A DNA stretch of 64,000 nucleotides from Deltaproteobacteria bacterium (GTDB lineage: Bacteria > Desulfobacterota > Deferrimicrobia > Deferrimicrobiales > Deferrimicrobiaceae): contig JACRCO010000013.1 of NCBI GenBank assembly GCA_016218975.1, positions 1-64,000 on the forward strand. The letters are read 5' to 3'. Position 1 is the stretch's first letter. Every line of letters begins with the position of its first letter. Of the stretch, positions 36,008 through 44,037 are shown one piece after another. The notes below the pieces were generated by a model. The model worked only from the letters and a program-made list of their open reading frames with translations. It was not told where the DNA came from and did no database searches. Both the position numbers and the translations under genes were made by a program.

Positions 36008-36595
36008 ATGAATGAAAAGGGGAAGGCGCCCCCATCGGACGAGGATCTGATACGCGCCGCGCTGGGCGGCGATGAAGGCGCTTTCCGGGAACTGATGGAA
36101 CGGTACAAGAACCGGGCTTTCGGCGTGGCGGTCGGGATAACGGGGGATGCCGACGAAGCGATGGATGTGGTCCAGGATTCCTTCGTGAAAGCGTACTACA
36201 ACCTGAAGGAGTTCCGGTTCGGCGCGAATTTCTACACCTGGTTCTACCGCCTCCTGGTCAACCAGGCGATCGACAGGTGGCGGAAGGCGTCGAGGTCGCG
36301 CACCGTTCCGCTCGACGACAGGTGGCTCTCCGGGGAAGCGACCTCCCCTGAGGCGGCGCACCCCAGGACCCCCGAAGAACTGGCTCGGAACCGGGAGCTG
36401 TCGGAGGCCCTGACGCGGGCGGTGGCCGCTCTTCCGGAGTATCACCGGGCGGTCATCCTGCTGCGGGAGGTGGAGGGGCTCGCATACGAAGAGATCGCCG
36501 AGGTTTTGAATTGCTCGGTCGGGACCGTCATGTCGCGTCTTCATTACGCGCGGGCGAAACTGAAAGAGGCGCTCAAGGAATTCAAGGAAGGTTAG
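36008..36595 (+). CDS. ECF (RpoE-type) RNA polymerase sigma factor
   Basis: This 195-residue sigma-70-family group-4 factor has region 2 features: GAFRELMERYKNRAFGVAVG, the DEAMDVVQDSFVKAY helix and TWFYRLLVNQAIDRWRK. Region 4 is ALPEYHRAVILLREVEGLAYEEIAEVL with helix-turn-helix CSVGTVMSRLHYAR. A zinc-finger anti-sigma gene follows after 11 nt. About 1 kb downstream, a GGAACTT-N17-TTAAAA promoter fits the RpoE-type consensus and may be its target. Confidence 0.95.
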   Translation: MNEKGKAPPSDEDLIRAALGGDEGAFRELMERYKNRAFGVAVGITGDADEAMDVVQDSFVKAYYNLKEFRFGANFYTWFYRLLVNQAIDRWRKASRSRTVPLDDRWLSGEATSPEAAHPRTPEELARNRELSEALTRAVAALPEYHRAVILLREVEGLAYEEIAEVLNCSVGTVMSRLHYARAKLKEALKEFKEG

Positions 36596-36606
36596 GAATC
36601 AGGAAT

Positions 36607-37083
36607 ATGGATTGCGGCAAGGTTTTGAAAGCGCTCCAGGACGATATCGACGGCAGGCTTCCTCTTATCGAAGCCGCGGATGTGCGGAAGCACCTCGAAT
36701 CCTGCGTCTCGTGCGCCGCGGAAGCCGCTTCGTTGCGCAGGGTGGGGGAGTTGCTCAGGTTATGGTCGGCGGCCCGGGCCTCGGAAAAATCCCCGCAGCT
36801 CGACGTGCTTTGGACCCGCGTGCACGCGGGGATCGTGGAGAAAAAAAGCCGCGTTAACGCCGCCGCACGTTTGCGGAAATGGCTCTGGGTGCCCGCGGCT
36901 GCGGCGCTTGTGGTTTTGGCGTTGCTGTTCTATCCTTCGGGGGTGAGCAGGGCGCCGTTTCATCCGAGCAGCTTCGACGTCGCCGTCGAGGAGCTCGACT
37001 CGGACGCCGCTACCGTGGCCCTTGTCGACCGAGGCGAGGACCTCCCCCGGGTGATCTGGATCATGGAAAATGACAGGACGTGA
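36607..37083 (+). CDS. Zinc-finger membrane anti-sigma factor
   Basis: This 158-residue protein starts MDCGKVLKALQDDIDG. The ZAS-type motif H-L-E-S-C-V-S-C (H-x3-C-x2-C) lies near residue 34. One TM segment (WLWVPAAAALVVLALLFY, about 98-115) is followed by a short periplasmic tail. It would hold the ECF sigma at the membrane until stress. Gene order and spacing (11 nt after the sigma gene) support the pairing. It overlaps the next gene by 14 bp. Confidence 0.9.
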   Translation: MDCGKVLKALQDDIDGRLPLIEAADVRKHLESCVSCAAEAASLRRVGELLRLWSAARASEKSPQLDVLWTRVHAGIVEKKSRVNAAARLRKWLWVPAAAALVVLALLFYPSGVSRAPFHPSSFDVAVEELDSDAATVALVDRGEDLPRVIWIMENDRT

Positions 37084-37531
37084 CCCCCGGGGATTGCTTC
37101 CCCCGCTGATCGCCTTTCTCTTATTCCTCGCCGCCGCCGGTCCAGCCGCCGCAGCCCGGTCCGACTCCGTGTCCGTCGAAATCGGCGTTGTGGTGGCTTC
37201 CAACAAGGGAAGTTCGATCGACCCGTCCCTTTCCTCGCTGCGCGCCAAGCTTCAGTCGATGTTCACCTACACTTCCTACACACTGCTCGACAGGAAGAGG
37301 CGCTCCCTGGCTGTGGGCGAGACCGGGGATTTCTCCCTGCCGGGAGGACGCTCGATTCGGGTGACCCCGGCCCCCGCATCCGGGAGCAAGGTCCGTCTTG
37401 CCGTGCAGATCATGGATGGGGGAAGAAACCTCCTGACGACGACGCTTGGCCTGAGCAGGGGCGGTATGGTTCTCGTCGGCGGCCCGCCGCACCAATCCGG
37501 CGTCCTCATCCTGCTCATCTCCGCCGAGTGA
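37070..37531 (+). CDS. Exported protein of unknown function in the ECF operon
   Basis: A 153-residue protein with a signal peptide (LLPPLIAFLLFLAAAGPAAAA), then a single compact domain with SVEIGVVVASNKGSSIDPSL, LRAKLQSMFTYTSYTLLDRK and LLTTTLGLSRGGMVLVGGPP. It looks periplasmic and beta-rich. I do not recognise a named family. Its start lies inside the anti-sigma gene, so it is co-translated and likely part of the same envelope-stress function. Confidence 0.75.
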   Translation: MTGRDPRGLLPPLIAFLLFLAAAGPAAAARSDSVSVEIGVVVASNKGSSIDPSLSSLRAKLQSMFTYTSYTLLDRKRRSLAVGETGDFSLPGGRSIRVTPAPASGSKVRLAVQIMDGGRNLLTTTLGLSRGGMVLVGGPPHQSGVLILLISAE

Positions 37532-37636
37532 TCCTCGCCCGGTTGCGCCGTAATTCCCCAGGCGCATCGTTTTCCTGCGGTATGAATGTTTCGTTTGAAT
37601 ATTCCCCCGACTTCGCTCGTCCGATGATTGACCTGG

Positions 37637-37666
37637 GGAACTTTACAGGGGTCGCCGGGGTTAAAA
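37637..37666 (+). promoter_or_regulatory. RpoE-like ECF promoter
   Basis: GGAACTT (perfect sigma-E -35) is separated by 17 bp from TTAAAA, close to the sigma-E -10. It lies 38 bp before the ATG of the W-P-G-H repeat protein and about 1 kb downstream of the ECF sigma gene, suggesting this gene belongs to that sigma's regulon. Confidence 0.6.
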
Positions 37667-37703
37667 TGAACATGAGAGGATGATTCGGAAGGAGAGTGGA
37701 GAA

Positions 37704-38114
37704 ATGAAAAAAATCGCGGCCATTATCGTTGCGGCAGTCTTGCTGGGGACCATGGTTGTTGCGCCTGCCTTCGCCGGGGAACCGGGCTGGTCGGTTGCCG
37801 GAAAGATCCTGACCGGGGTCATCGGGCTGCACATCCTGGGGAATGCCCTGCATCCGCATTACGCGCATCCGGCTCCGGTATACGCCCCTCCTCCCGGGGC
37901 CTACTATCCTCCCGAACAGTTCTGGGTACCGGGACATTACGAGTCGCGGCTCGAGCGCCGCTGGATCCCGGGGCATTGGGAATACGAGAGGATAGAGCGG
38001 TATCGCTATGAAGACGATGACGATTTCGACGGCGGCGCAAGAAGGTATTGGGTCCCGGGCCACTACAGCAATGTGGAAGTAAGGCTCTGGATCCCCGGCC
38101 ACTGGGAGGGTTAA
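37704..38114 (+). CDS. Exported W-x-P-G-H repeat protein
   Basis: This 136-residue protein starts MKKIAAIIVAAVLLGTMVV, a signal peptide likely cut after AFA. The mature part is Pro/Tyr-rich, then has four short repeats (FWVPGHYES, RWIPGHWEY, YWVPGHYSN, LWIPGHWEG) around an acidic DDDD stretch. Such aromatic-Pro-Gly-His repeats occur in small outer-surface or periplasmic proteins of unknown role, sometimes annotated with YXWGXW motifs. The ATG at 37704 follows a GGAG-like site; an earlier in-frame ATG at 37680 gives a worse signal peptide. A sigma-E-like promoter precedes it and a strong terminator follows. Confidence 0.82.
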   Translation: MKKIAAIIVAAVLLGTMVVAPAFAGEPGWSVAGKILTGVIGLHILGNALHPHYAHPAPVYAPPPGAYYPPEQFWVPGHYESRLERRWIPGHWEYERIERYRYEDDDDFDGGARRYWVPGHYSNVEVRLWIPGHWEG

Positions 38115-38179
38115 CCCACGACATCTCATGATCGGCCGGCGAGACCCGTCGTCCGTCAACCCAAACCGACCATCAAAAA

Positions 38180-38206
38180 CCCCGGACACGATCCGGGGTT
38201 TTTTTT
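38180..38206 (+). terminator. Rho-independent terminator
   Basis: A perfect CCCCGGA/TCCGGGG stem with a 5-nt loop is followed by eight Ts, 65 bp after the W-P-G-H repeat gene. This is a textbook intrinsic terminator for the plus strand, ending that transcript. Confidence 0.92.
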
Positions 38207-38239
38207 GGGACGGTCCTGAGTTGGGACGCCGGTTTTCAA

Positions 38240-38269
38240 TTGTCCTGAATTCTGCGAGAATTCTACAAC
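38240..38269 (+). promoter_or_regulatory. Promoter with embedded palindromic operator before the AbiJ-like gene
   Basis: TTGTCC and TACAAC (4 of 6 each) lie 18 bp apart. A perfect 7-bp inverted repeat GAATTCT-GCG-AGAATTC (38247-38263) fills the spacer between them. Its placement is what a repressor site would have. The boxes are weak, so the promoter itself is tentative. Confidence 0.45.
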
Positions 38270-38290
38270 AACATTGCTTGGGGGTTTCGC

Positions 38291-39085
38291 GTGATGGAGG
38301 GCCGTACTTCACCATCAGGCTCCACGCTGGCGAATTCGCTCTGGAACCTCCTGTTCCGGGTCGTCACTGCGGCTGACCATTCCAGGACGGCCTGGACGGC
38401 GGTGCTTAGGGGGGCAAGCCTTTCGTTTTTCAAGGAGCCGATAGACGAACTGCCTTCGGCCGACAACGAGGCGTCGCGGCTTCTGTTCAAGGAACGTTTC
38501 TTCGCGCTTCCCGAGCACCGGTTATACGACCTGTTCGAGTTCCTTCTCGCGGACGACCGGGCGGGCATGAAGGAGATGGACCGGAAACTGATCCGCCGGA
38601 AATTGAACGAGGTGCTGGACCAGGAAGGCGCACCGGTCCGTTTGCTCAGGGACAGGTTCGTGCCGCTGCCGGATTCCCTCGGATTCGATGCCGCGGCGAC
38701 GGCGGAAGAAAAGTTGAACATGTTCGATCTGCCGGCTGCGAAAAGGCATCTCGAGTCCGCGCTGGCCTTTCTTTCGCGCCGGCCGGATCCGGCGGGGATG
38801 GAGGCGGTACGCGAGGCGGTACTGGCGGTGGCGGCTGTAGTGCGTACCCTGAGCGGCGAGACCGGAAAGGTATCGTTGGGGACCGTGGCCCCATTGGCGG
38901 GCAATATCGCGATTCCAGCGGATCTGCTGGAGGGGATGGAGGCGACGCTTCACCGCTGCCATGAAGTGAGCGGACTTCCAGGCGCGTCTTCCCCCGGCGA
39001 GCGGATAGACTCGCCGGAGGCGGCCTTTCTCGTCGTCTACTGCTCTTCGGTGGTCAACTACCTTCTGGAGATGCGAAAACTGTAA
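38291..39085 (+). CDS. AbiJ-NTD4-like protein (possible phage-defence/HEPN-type)
   Basis: This 264-residue soluble protein resembles the AbiJ_NTD4/abortive-infection family as I know it. It has LANSLWNLLFRVV near the N-terminus, FFKEPIDELPS, LYDLFEFL, KRHLESALAFLSRR, and the C-terminal hallmark AAFLVVYCSSVVNYLLEM. Family members are thought to act in abortive phage infection; the mechanism is poorly known. The extreme N-terminus usual in the family (an F-S-E-R motif) is not obvious here, so it may be divergent. It has its own promoter region with a palindrome, after a strong terminator. Its stop abuts that of the convergent LOG gene with no gap. Confidence 0.6.
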   Translation: MMEGRTSPSGSTLANSLWNLLFRVVTAADHSRTAWTAVLRGASLSFFKEPIDELPSADNEASRLLFKERFFALPEHRLYDLFEFLLADDRAGMKEMDRKLIRRKLNEVLDQEGAPVRLLRDRFVPLPDSLGFDAAATAEEKLNMFDLPAAKRHLESALAFLSRRPDPAGMEAVREAVLAVAAVVRTLSGETGKVSLGTVAPLAGNIAIPADLLEGMEATLHRCHEVSGLPGASSPGERIDSPEAAFLVVYCSSVVNYLLEMRKL

Positions 39086-39670
39086 TCATGTTCTTGCCAG
39101 CCGGCCTGCGACATGGAGCGGTGCGCGATGCCGAAGTAGCGCGTCCACCGCATGTGCGGCGGAGGGAACGACCTCGAACAGGTCGAGATTCCGGGGAGAG
39201 ACCGTGCGGACCTTCACCGAGCTGCGGCAGAAAGAAAGGATGGGATCGAACCAGCCGAGCGTATTGGCGATCACGATCGGCCTGGAATGAAGTCCCAGCT
39301 GCTTCCACGTCAGGATTTCGAAGAATTCGTCCATGGTGCCGAACCCGCCGGGGAGAACCGCGAATGCATCGGCGCGGCGGCTCATTTCCATCTTCCTTTC
39401 GTGCATCGATTTCGTAATGATCATCCGCGTGAGGCCTTCGTGTGCGAGTTCCCTGGTGCATAAAAACGTCGGGATGACGCCGATGACGGTTCCTCCACCC
39501 GCAAGAATACGGTCGGCCAGGACGCCCATCAACCCCACGGATCCGCCTCCGTAAACCATGGTGATCTTTTCATCGACCATGCGTTCCGCGAGAGCGAGCG
39601 CGTCCTGCCGGAATTCCTCGGGCAAATGATTGCTTGAAGAGCTGAATATGCAGAGGCGCCTGATTTTCAT
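39086..39670 (-). CDS. LOG-family Rossmann protein (TIGR00730, nucleotide 5'-monophosphate phosphoribohydrolase type)
   Basis: This 194-residue protein has the nucleotide-binding loop VYGGGSVGLMGVLADRIL and the catalytic signature LPGGFGTMDEFFEIL (PGG-x-GT-x3-E). Family enzymes split the N-glycosidic bond of AMP-like nucleotides; plant and bacterial members activate cytokinins. I chose the ATG at 39670 (MKIRRLCIFSSSS) because the conserved domain starts there; the frame is open 66 nt further. It is convergent with the AbiJ-like gene and divergent from cysK. Confidence 0.9.
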   Translation of the reverse strand: MKIRRLCIFSSSSNHLPEEFRQDALALAERMVDEKITMVYGGGSVGLMGVLADRILAGGGTVIGVIPTFLCTRELAHEGLTRMIITKSMHERKMEMSRRADAFAVLPGGFGTMDEFFEILTWKQLGLHSRPIVIANTLGWFDPILSFCRSSVKVRTVSPRNLDLFEVVPSAAHAVDALLRHRAPLHVAGRLART

Positions 39671-39729
39671 CCTTGCAACCATACGGCGATTCGAACGGAA
39701 ATGGAAGCGAAGAAAAACGCAGAAAATGA

Positions 39730-39759
39730 TTGACATATGGACGAAAGGTTAAATACTAT
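39730..39759 (+). promoter_or_regulatory. Sigma-70 promoter for cysK
   Basis: A perfect TTGACA -35 (39730-39735) and TACTAT -10 (39754-39759) are 18 bp apart. The cysK ATG is 33 bp beyond the -10, with GGGAGG just before the start codon. Confidence 0.68.
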
Positions 39760-39791
39760 ATACACGATAGACATAATGTGGGAGGCGCGAA

Positions 39792-40775
39792 ATGACTAAC
39801 TGGTTCCGGGACAATTCGCTTTCGATCGGGCGGACGCCGTTGGTGAAACTGGGCAGGGTGGTTGATGACGGAGGCGCTACGGTTTTCGGCAAAATCGAAG
39901 GTCGAAACCCGTCCTATTCCGTGAAGTGCAGGATCGGCGCCTCGATGGTTTGGGACGCCGAAACGAAAGGGCTGCTCGGCCCGGGCAAGGTGATCGTCGA
40001 GCCTACATCGGGCAACACGGGCATTGCTCTCGCGTTCGTCGCCGCCGCTCGCGGATACGGTATCATCCTGACGATGCCGGAGACGATGAGCATCGAACGG
40101 CGGATGGTTCTCAAGGCGTTCGGGGCGAAGCTGGTCCTGACGGAAGGCGCCAAGGGTATGAAGGGAGCGATAGAGAAGGCGGAGGAGATCGTCGCATCGG
40201 ATCCGGCAAAGCATTACATGCCGCAGCAGTTCAAGAATCCCGCGAATCCGAAGATCCACGAGGAAACAACCGGGCCGGAAATCTGGGATGACACGGAAGG
40301 AAAGATCGACGTGCTGGTTTCCGGAGTCGGCACCGGCGGAACGATCACGGGCGTGTCGCGCTACATAAAAAACGCAAAAGGGAAGAAAATCGTTTCCGTC
40401 GCGGTGGAGCCGGTCCACAGCCCCGTGATTACCCAGAAGATGCGCGGAGAGCCTCTGAAACCCGGACCCCACAAGATCCAGGGGATCGGCGCCGGGTTCA
40501 TCCCCGACGTTCTGGATCTTTCGCTGGTCGACCGTGTGGAGCAGGTGACCAACGACGAGTCCATCGAATATGCGCGCAGGCTCGCGAGGGAGGAAGGGAT
40601 GCTTTCCGGGATTTCCGCCGGAGCCGCCGCCGCCGTGGCCGCCCGGCTTGCGAAGCTTCCCGAATTCGCGGGAAAGACGATCGTGGCGATCCTGCCGGAT
40701 GCGGGAGAGCGCTACCTGACGACAGCGCTGTTCGAGGGGTGGTTCGACAACGAGGCGACCGCTACCACGATTTGA
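39792..40775 (+). CDS. cysK: Cysteine synthase A (O-acetylserine sulfhydrylase)
   Basis: This 327-residue PLP enzyme makes cysteine from O-acetylserine and sulfide. The start has [10 protein letters not shown]. The PLP lysine is in [17 protein letters not shown]. The substrate loop [11 protein letters not shown] and the phosphate-binding [14 protein letters not shown] are intact. The C-terminal [12 protein letters not shown] and [11 protein letters not shown] are typical of CysK rather than CBS. It is monocistronic with its own TTGACA promoter. Confidence 0.96.
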   Translation: MTNWFRDNSLSIGRTPLVKLGRVVDDGGATVFGKIEGRNPSYSVKCRIGASMVWDAETKGLLGPGKVIVEPTSGNTGIALAFVAAARGYGIILTMPETMSIERRMVLKAFGAKLVLTEGAKGMKGAIEKAEEIVASDPAKHYMPQQFKNPANPKIHEETTGPEIWDDTEGKIDVLVSGVGTGGTITGVSRYIKNAKGKKIVSVAVEPVHSPVITQKMRGEPLKPGPHKIQGIGAGFIPDVLDLSLVDRVEQVTNDESIEYARRLAREEGMLSGISAGAAAAVAARLAKLPEFAGKTIVAILPDAGERYLTTALFEGWFDNEATATTI

Positions 40776-40815
40776 TCGAGGCCGGATGCGTATGCGTGCC
40801 TGACGCCGTGCGCCG

Positions 40816-41514
40816 TCATTTCACGCCGACGTACAGGGTGACGATGCCGAATGTGAGCGGGCGGTAGTCGACATCCGCGCAACCGGCCTTGCGCATCATC
40901 TCCGCGAAATCCGGTGGAGACGGGAATGCCTGCACCGACTCGGGCAGATACGTGTAGGCGCTCCGCTTCGATACGAGGCCGGCGACCCTCGGCAGCACTT
41001 TCGTGAAATAGCAGTTGTACAGGGCTCCGAAGATCGTCCCCTCGGGCCGCGAAAACTCAAGGACGACGATTCGCCCGTCTGTGCGGACCACCCTGCACAT
41101 TTCCGAGAGTCCGCGGGCGCGGTCCACGACGTTGCGGATGCCGAAGGCGACCGATGCGGAATCGAAAACACCGTCGCGGAAAGGAAGCGCCTCGCCTGGA
41201 GAACGCACGAAGGCAATGCGCCCCTTTTTCCCGGCGCGCGCGGCCTTTTCCACGCCTAAACGCATCATCTCCGTAGAAATATCCGATCCCACCACGAACG
41301 CCTCGCTCCCTTTTTGCCGCAGGATCTCAAGAGCCACGTCGGCGGTGCCCGTGGCCATGTCGAGGTGCCTGCCCCCGTGACCCGGCCGGATCTGCGCCAC
41401 CGCCTCGCGTCTCCAAAAGCGGTCCCGTCCCGCAGACAGCAGCTTGTTCAGCAGGTCGTAGCGCGGCGCGATCGCGGAAAACATGTCGCCGATGCTGCGG
41501 TTTCGTTCGTCCAT
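40816..41514 (-). CDS. ubiE: Ubiquinone/menaquinone C-methyltransferase UbiE/MenG
   Basis: This SAM-dependent methyltransferase of about 232 residues has FSAIAPRYDLLNKLLSAGRD, motif I LDMATGTADVALEIL, SFGIRN-type block VAFGIRNVVDRARGL, and the terminal GIVTLYVGVK. It methylates demethylmenaquinone (and its ubiquinol counterpart where present). In delta-type lineages menaquinone is the usual quinone, so the MenG reaction is most likely. The ATG at 41514 matches the family start; a TTG three codons earlier is in frame. Confidence 0.95.
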   Translation of the reverse strand: MDERNRSIGDMFSAIAPRYDLLNKLLSAGRDRFWRREAVAQIRPGHGGRHLDMATGTADVALEILRQKGSEAFVVGSDISTEMMRLGVEKAARAGKKGRIAFVRSPGEALPFRDGVFDSASVAFGIRNVVDRARGLSEMCRVVRTDGRIVVLEFSRPEGTIFGALYNCYFTKVLPRVAGLVSKRSAYTYLPESVQAFPSPPDFAEMMRKAGCADVDYRPLTFGIVTLYVGVK

Positions 41515-41572
41515 CCGGTACAAGGGAATTTCCCCGCAGTTGAATTTAAGACGTCCCAGTATACCAGCCTAT

Positions 41573-41758
41573 CCTGGCCCGCATTTCTCACCATGCTTCG
41601 TAGCGAGGCGGTGGAGACGGGTATGGCTACAAGGCGTCGCGACCGAGGGCGACGCAGGCGTAGTTTACACTACGTCGAGGAGCCCGACCGAGTGCAACGC
41701 AGTAGACATGGCCGTATCCGCCGCCGCAGCAGAAGCATGGTGAGAAATGCGGGCCAGG
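41573..41758. repeat. 186-bp MITE-like palindromic element
   Basis: Terminal 27-bp arms (41573-41599 and 41732-41758) are perfect inverted repeats, beginning CCTGGCCCGCATTTCTCACC. The inner halves are also partly complementary (about 22 of the next 30 bp) around a central CGTAGT-TTAC-ACTACG. No intact ORF with known homology lies inside, and no clear target-site duplication is seen. It occupies most of the gap between ubiE and the FecR gene. A non-autonomous mobile or REP-like dispersed repeat, or a very long hairpin RNA, are the main options. Confidence 0.72.
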
Positions 41759-41891
41759 CTGAAAACGTTGAAACAATCCGTCACGGCAAGTGTTTAAATA
41801 CATATGTTATGTAACGCGAGGGAATGAATATTCCGACCGCAGCACCCCGTCTAATTCATACGTGATTCCGGGGGAAGGGAGCGGGGAGATC

Positions 41892-43697
41892 ATGAAACGC
41901 AAATCCTTGCTGTTCGCCGCAATACTGATGGCCCTTTGGGCCGCGGGGTGGCCGAACCCGGCGGTGTCCGCCGAAAAAGACGCCGAAGAAGAGGGATTTT
42001 CGGCATATTCGGTGGCCCGGCTGAAAGTCTTCGAAGGGACGGCTTGGGTGCGCATGCCCGATTCCGGAGAGTGGGAGGAGTACACCACCAACACGCCGGT
42101 GCCTGAACGCGCACGCGTCAGCGTCCCCGGGAAATCCGAAGCCGAGCTCCAGTTCCACGGGGGCCAGTACGTGCTTCTGACGGGCGGCACGGAGGTGGAC
42201 GTCAAGAAGTTCGATGAAGGCGGAACCTCGTTCCGTCTCCGCTCCGGAGAGATCCGGTTCGACCTTCCCGCCGAGGATTTTTCGCCCGTTAACGTGGCAT
42301 TGCACGGAGGAAAGACGAGTTTCAACGTGCCGGGGCGCTACTGGCTTAGTGTGGGCGAGGACGGAGAGACGCGCCTCGTGGTTCGCGCAGGCGAAGGCGA
42401 AGTTACGGCAGAACACGGCAGTTACCGGGTGAGGGCCGGGGAGGAGGCCGCGATCGGGAAGGATGTTCGGATTTCCGCCTACCGGGGAGACGAAGAGGAC
42501 AAGTACGAAGCTCCTCCTCCGATGACGGAAGAGGAACGGAAGGCCGAAGTTCCCCCCGCTGCCGCCTACGAACTGAGGGACTACGGCGAATGGGTGTACG
42601 CCGACGATTACGGGTACGTTTGGCGCCCCAGGGTCGTGGCGGGATGGTCACCGTATTTTTACGGCCGGTGGGTTTGGATATCCCCCTACGGCTGGACATG
42701 GGTTTCCTACGAACCGTGGGGCTGGTACCCGTATCACTTCGGCTGGTGGGTGAACGACCCGATCATCGGCTGGTGCTGGTCGCCGTACCGCTCGTTCGTT
42801 TCCGTGAGCTTCGGCTTCGGATCGTTCCGTTTCCGGCATTTCCACGGAAGGGCGTTCTTCTTCCCGGCTACGGTTCGCTTTGTGCGGGACGGAGGGTTCG
42901 TGCGCTGGGTGCCGCTTCGGCCTGGCGAGCGATTTGTCCGCCCGGGGTTCACCAGGAGCAACGCAAGGCTTGCGAGTTGGGAGCGGCCGATCCCCCGGGG
43001 GACTGTCTTTGTCCGAAACGCCAGGGACGGAAAGGGCCGGGAATGGAAGGGTTGGTCAGAAACCAGGAAGGGTCGCCATAAGGTCGTCGTTAGGGAAACC
43101 GATGCGCGGTCGCGCGGCGATGCCGTTCGCCGCGAAACCCCGCAGGTTCGCGACGAGCGGCGGGATGTAAAGACGCGATCGGAAAGGGGACGCCCGGAAG
43201 TGCAGGAGAGGCGGGAGCGTATGCAGCGCCGGGACATCGAAAGGAGGGAACGGCCGCCGCAGCGGGAATTCCGTGGCCGCGAAGGGCGTATTCCGGACGG
43301 CGGGATATCGCCGCGAAAGGATAGACCGGATACGGGCGCGTCTTTCCGAACGGACGGAGCGCGGGGACGTCGCGAGGGGACGGAAAACCGGATACGCTAT
43401 CGGGAGATGAGGCCTCCCGCCCGTTTCGACACGCCTGCGCGGGAGGCTAAGCCGAAGGTGGTGGAGCCTCCCCCGTACCGTGGTGAGTTTCGGGATATCG
43501 CCCCTGGGCGTGACCCTGCGGCACGGCCTCAGATGCGGGAAATGGATGCCGGAAGAGGGCGCATGGACGGAGGGCACCCCGGAAGAGGGCAAGTCGAAAG
43601 AGGGCAAATGGAAAGAAGAAACATGGATCGAGGGAATGCCGATAGAGGAAGCCCCGCAAGGGAAGGCCCGGGAAGGGGAGGCGGCGGTCGTCGCTGA
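41892..43697 (+). CDS. Exported FecR/DUF6600 protein with Arg-rich tail
   Basis: This 601-residue protein has a signal peptide (KRKSLLFAAILMALWAAG, likely cut after AVSA). A FecR-like beta-domain spans about 40-200 (SVARLKVFEGTAWVRMP, then FRLRSGEIRFDLPAE). A Trp/Tyr-rich DUF6600-like block lies at about 230-310 (WVYADDYGYVWRPRV, GWYPYHFGWWVNDPIIGW). The last ~270 residues are low-complexity, rich in Arg, Glu and Gly, with RGQ/RGN-type repeats. It is predicted periplasmic or surface-exposed. Unlike FecR regulators there is no sigma gene beside it. The ATG at 41892 follows GGGGAG. Confidence 0.82.
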   Translation: MKRKSLLFAAILMALWAAGWPNPAVSAEKDAEEEGFSAYSVARLKVFEGTAWVRMPDSGEWEEYTTNTPVPERARVSVPGKSEAELQFHGGQYVLLTGGTEVDVKKFDEGGTSFRLRSGEIRFDLPAEDFSPVNVALHGGKTSFNVPGRYWLSVGEDGETRLVVRAGEGEVTAEHGSYRVRAGEEAAIGKDVRISAYRGDEEDKYEAPPPMTEEERKAEVPPAAAYELRDYGEWVYADDYGYVWRPRVVAGWSPYFYGRWVWISPYGWTWVSYEPWGWYPYHFGWWVNDPIIGWCWSPYRSFVSVSFGFGSFRFRHFHGRAFFFPATVRFVRDGGFVRWVPLRPGERFVRPGFTRSNARLASWERPIPRGTVFVRNARDGKGREWKGWSETRKGRHKVVVRETDARSRGDAVRRETPQVRDERRDVKTRSERGRPEVQERRERMQRRDIERRERPPQREFRGREGRIPDGGISPRKDRPDTGASFRTDGARGRREGTENRIRYREMRPPARFDTPAREAKPKVVEPPPYRGEFRDIAPGRDPAARPQMREMDAGRGRMDGGHPGRGQVERGQMERRNMDRGNADRGSPAREGPGRGGGGRR

Positions 43698-43734
43698 TAA
43701 ACGAACGTGTCCCGCAAAGTCCCATATTCAATGA

Positions 43735-44037
43735 TTACTGCGTAGCCTCCCCTTGCTCCACGGGTTTTTCGGATTCCTTCGGCGTCACTTCCACTTCGAT
43801 CACTTTGAGCCAGGGCCTTTTGGTGTCGTCGGTGAGGACCGTCGGGTCACCCGGCGTATTCCGTTGTTCCTCCGCCTTCAGGCTCACATCCGGAGGATCC
43901 TTTGCCGGGAACCGGACCGAAATTTCCGGCGGAGGCTCGGCGCGCCCCGCCTGCCGCGACTGCGTGCAGCCCGCCGTCATAAATATCGCAACGAGACATG
44001 ACACCCCGGCAAGGACGATAGCCGCAATCCGTTTCAT
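43735..44037 (-). CDS. Small predicted lipoprotein
   Basis: A 100-residue protein with signal core AAIVLAGVSCLVAIFM and lipobox MTAGC, so the mature protein would start at Cys24. The rest is Pro/Glu-rich and probably disordered (DPPDVSLKAEEQRN, VTPKESEKPVEQGEATQ). No family recognised. Its ATG overlaps the stop of the upstream nucleotidyltransferase gene in ATGA, so the two are coupled. Confidence 0.75.
   Translation of the reverse strand: MKRIAAIVLAGVSCLVAIFMTAGCTQSRQAGRAEPPPEISVRFPAKDPPDVSLKAEEQRNTPGDPTVLTDDTKRPWLKVIEVEVTPKESEKPVEQGEATQ

Noticed and set aside
41314-41814. Open frames across the palindromic element at 41.6 kb
   Set aside because: They arise from the inverted repeat and its flanks, have Arg-rich composition on both strands and no ribosome site; better explained as a non-coding repeat.
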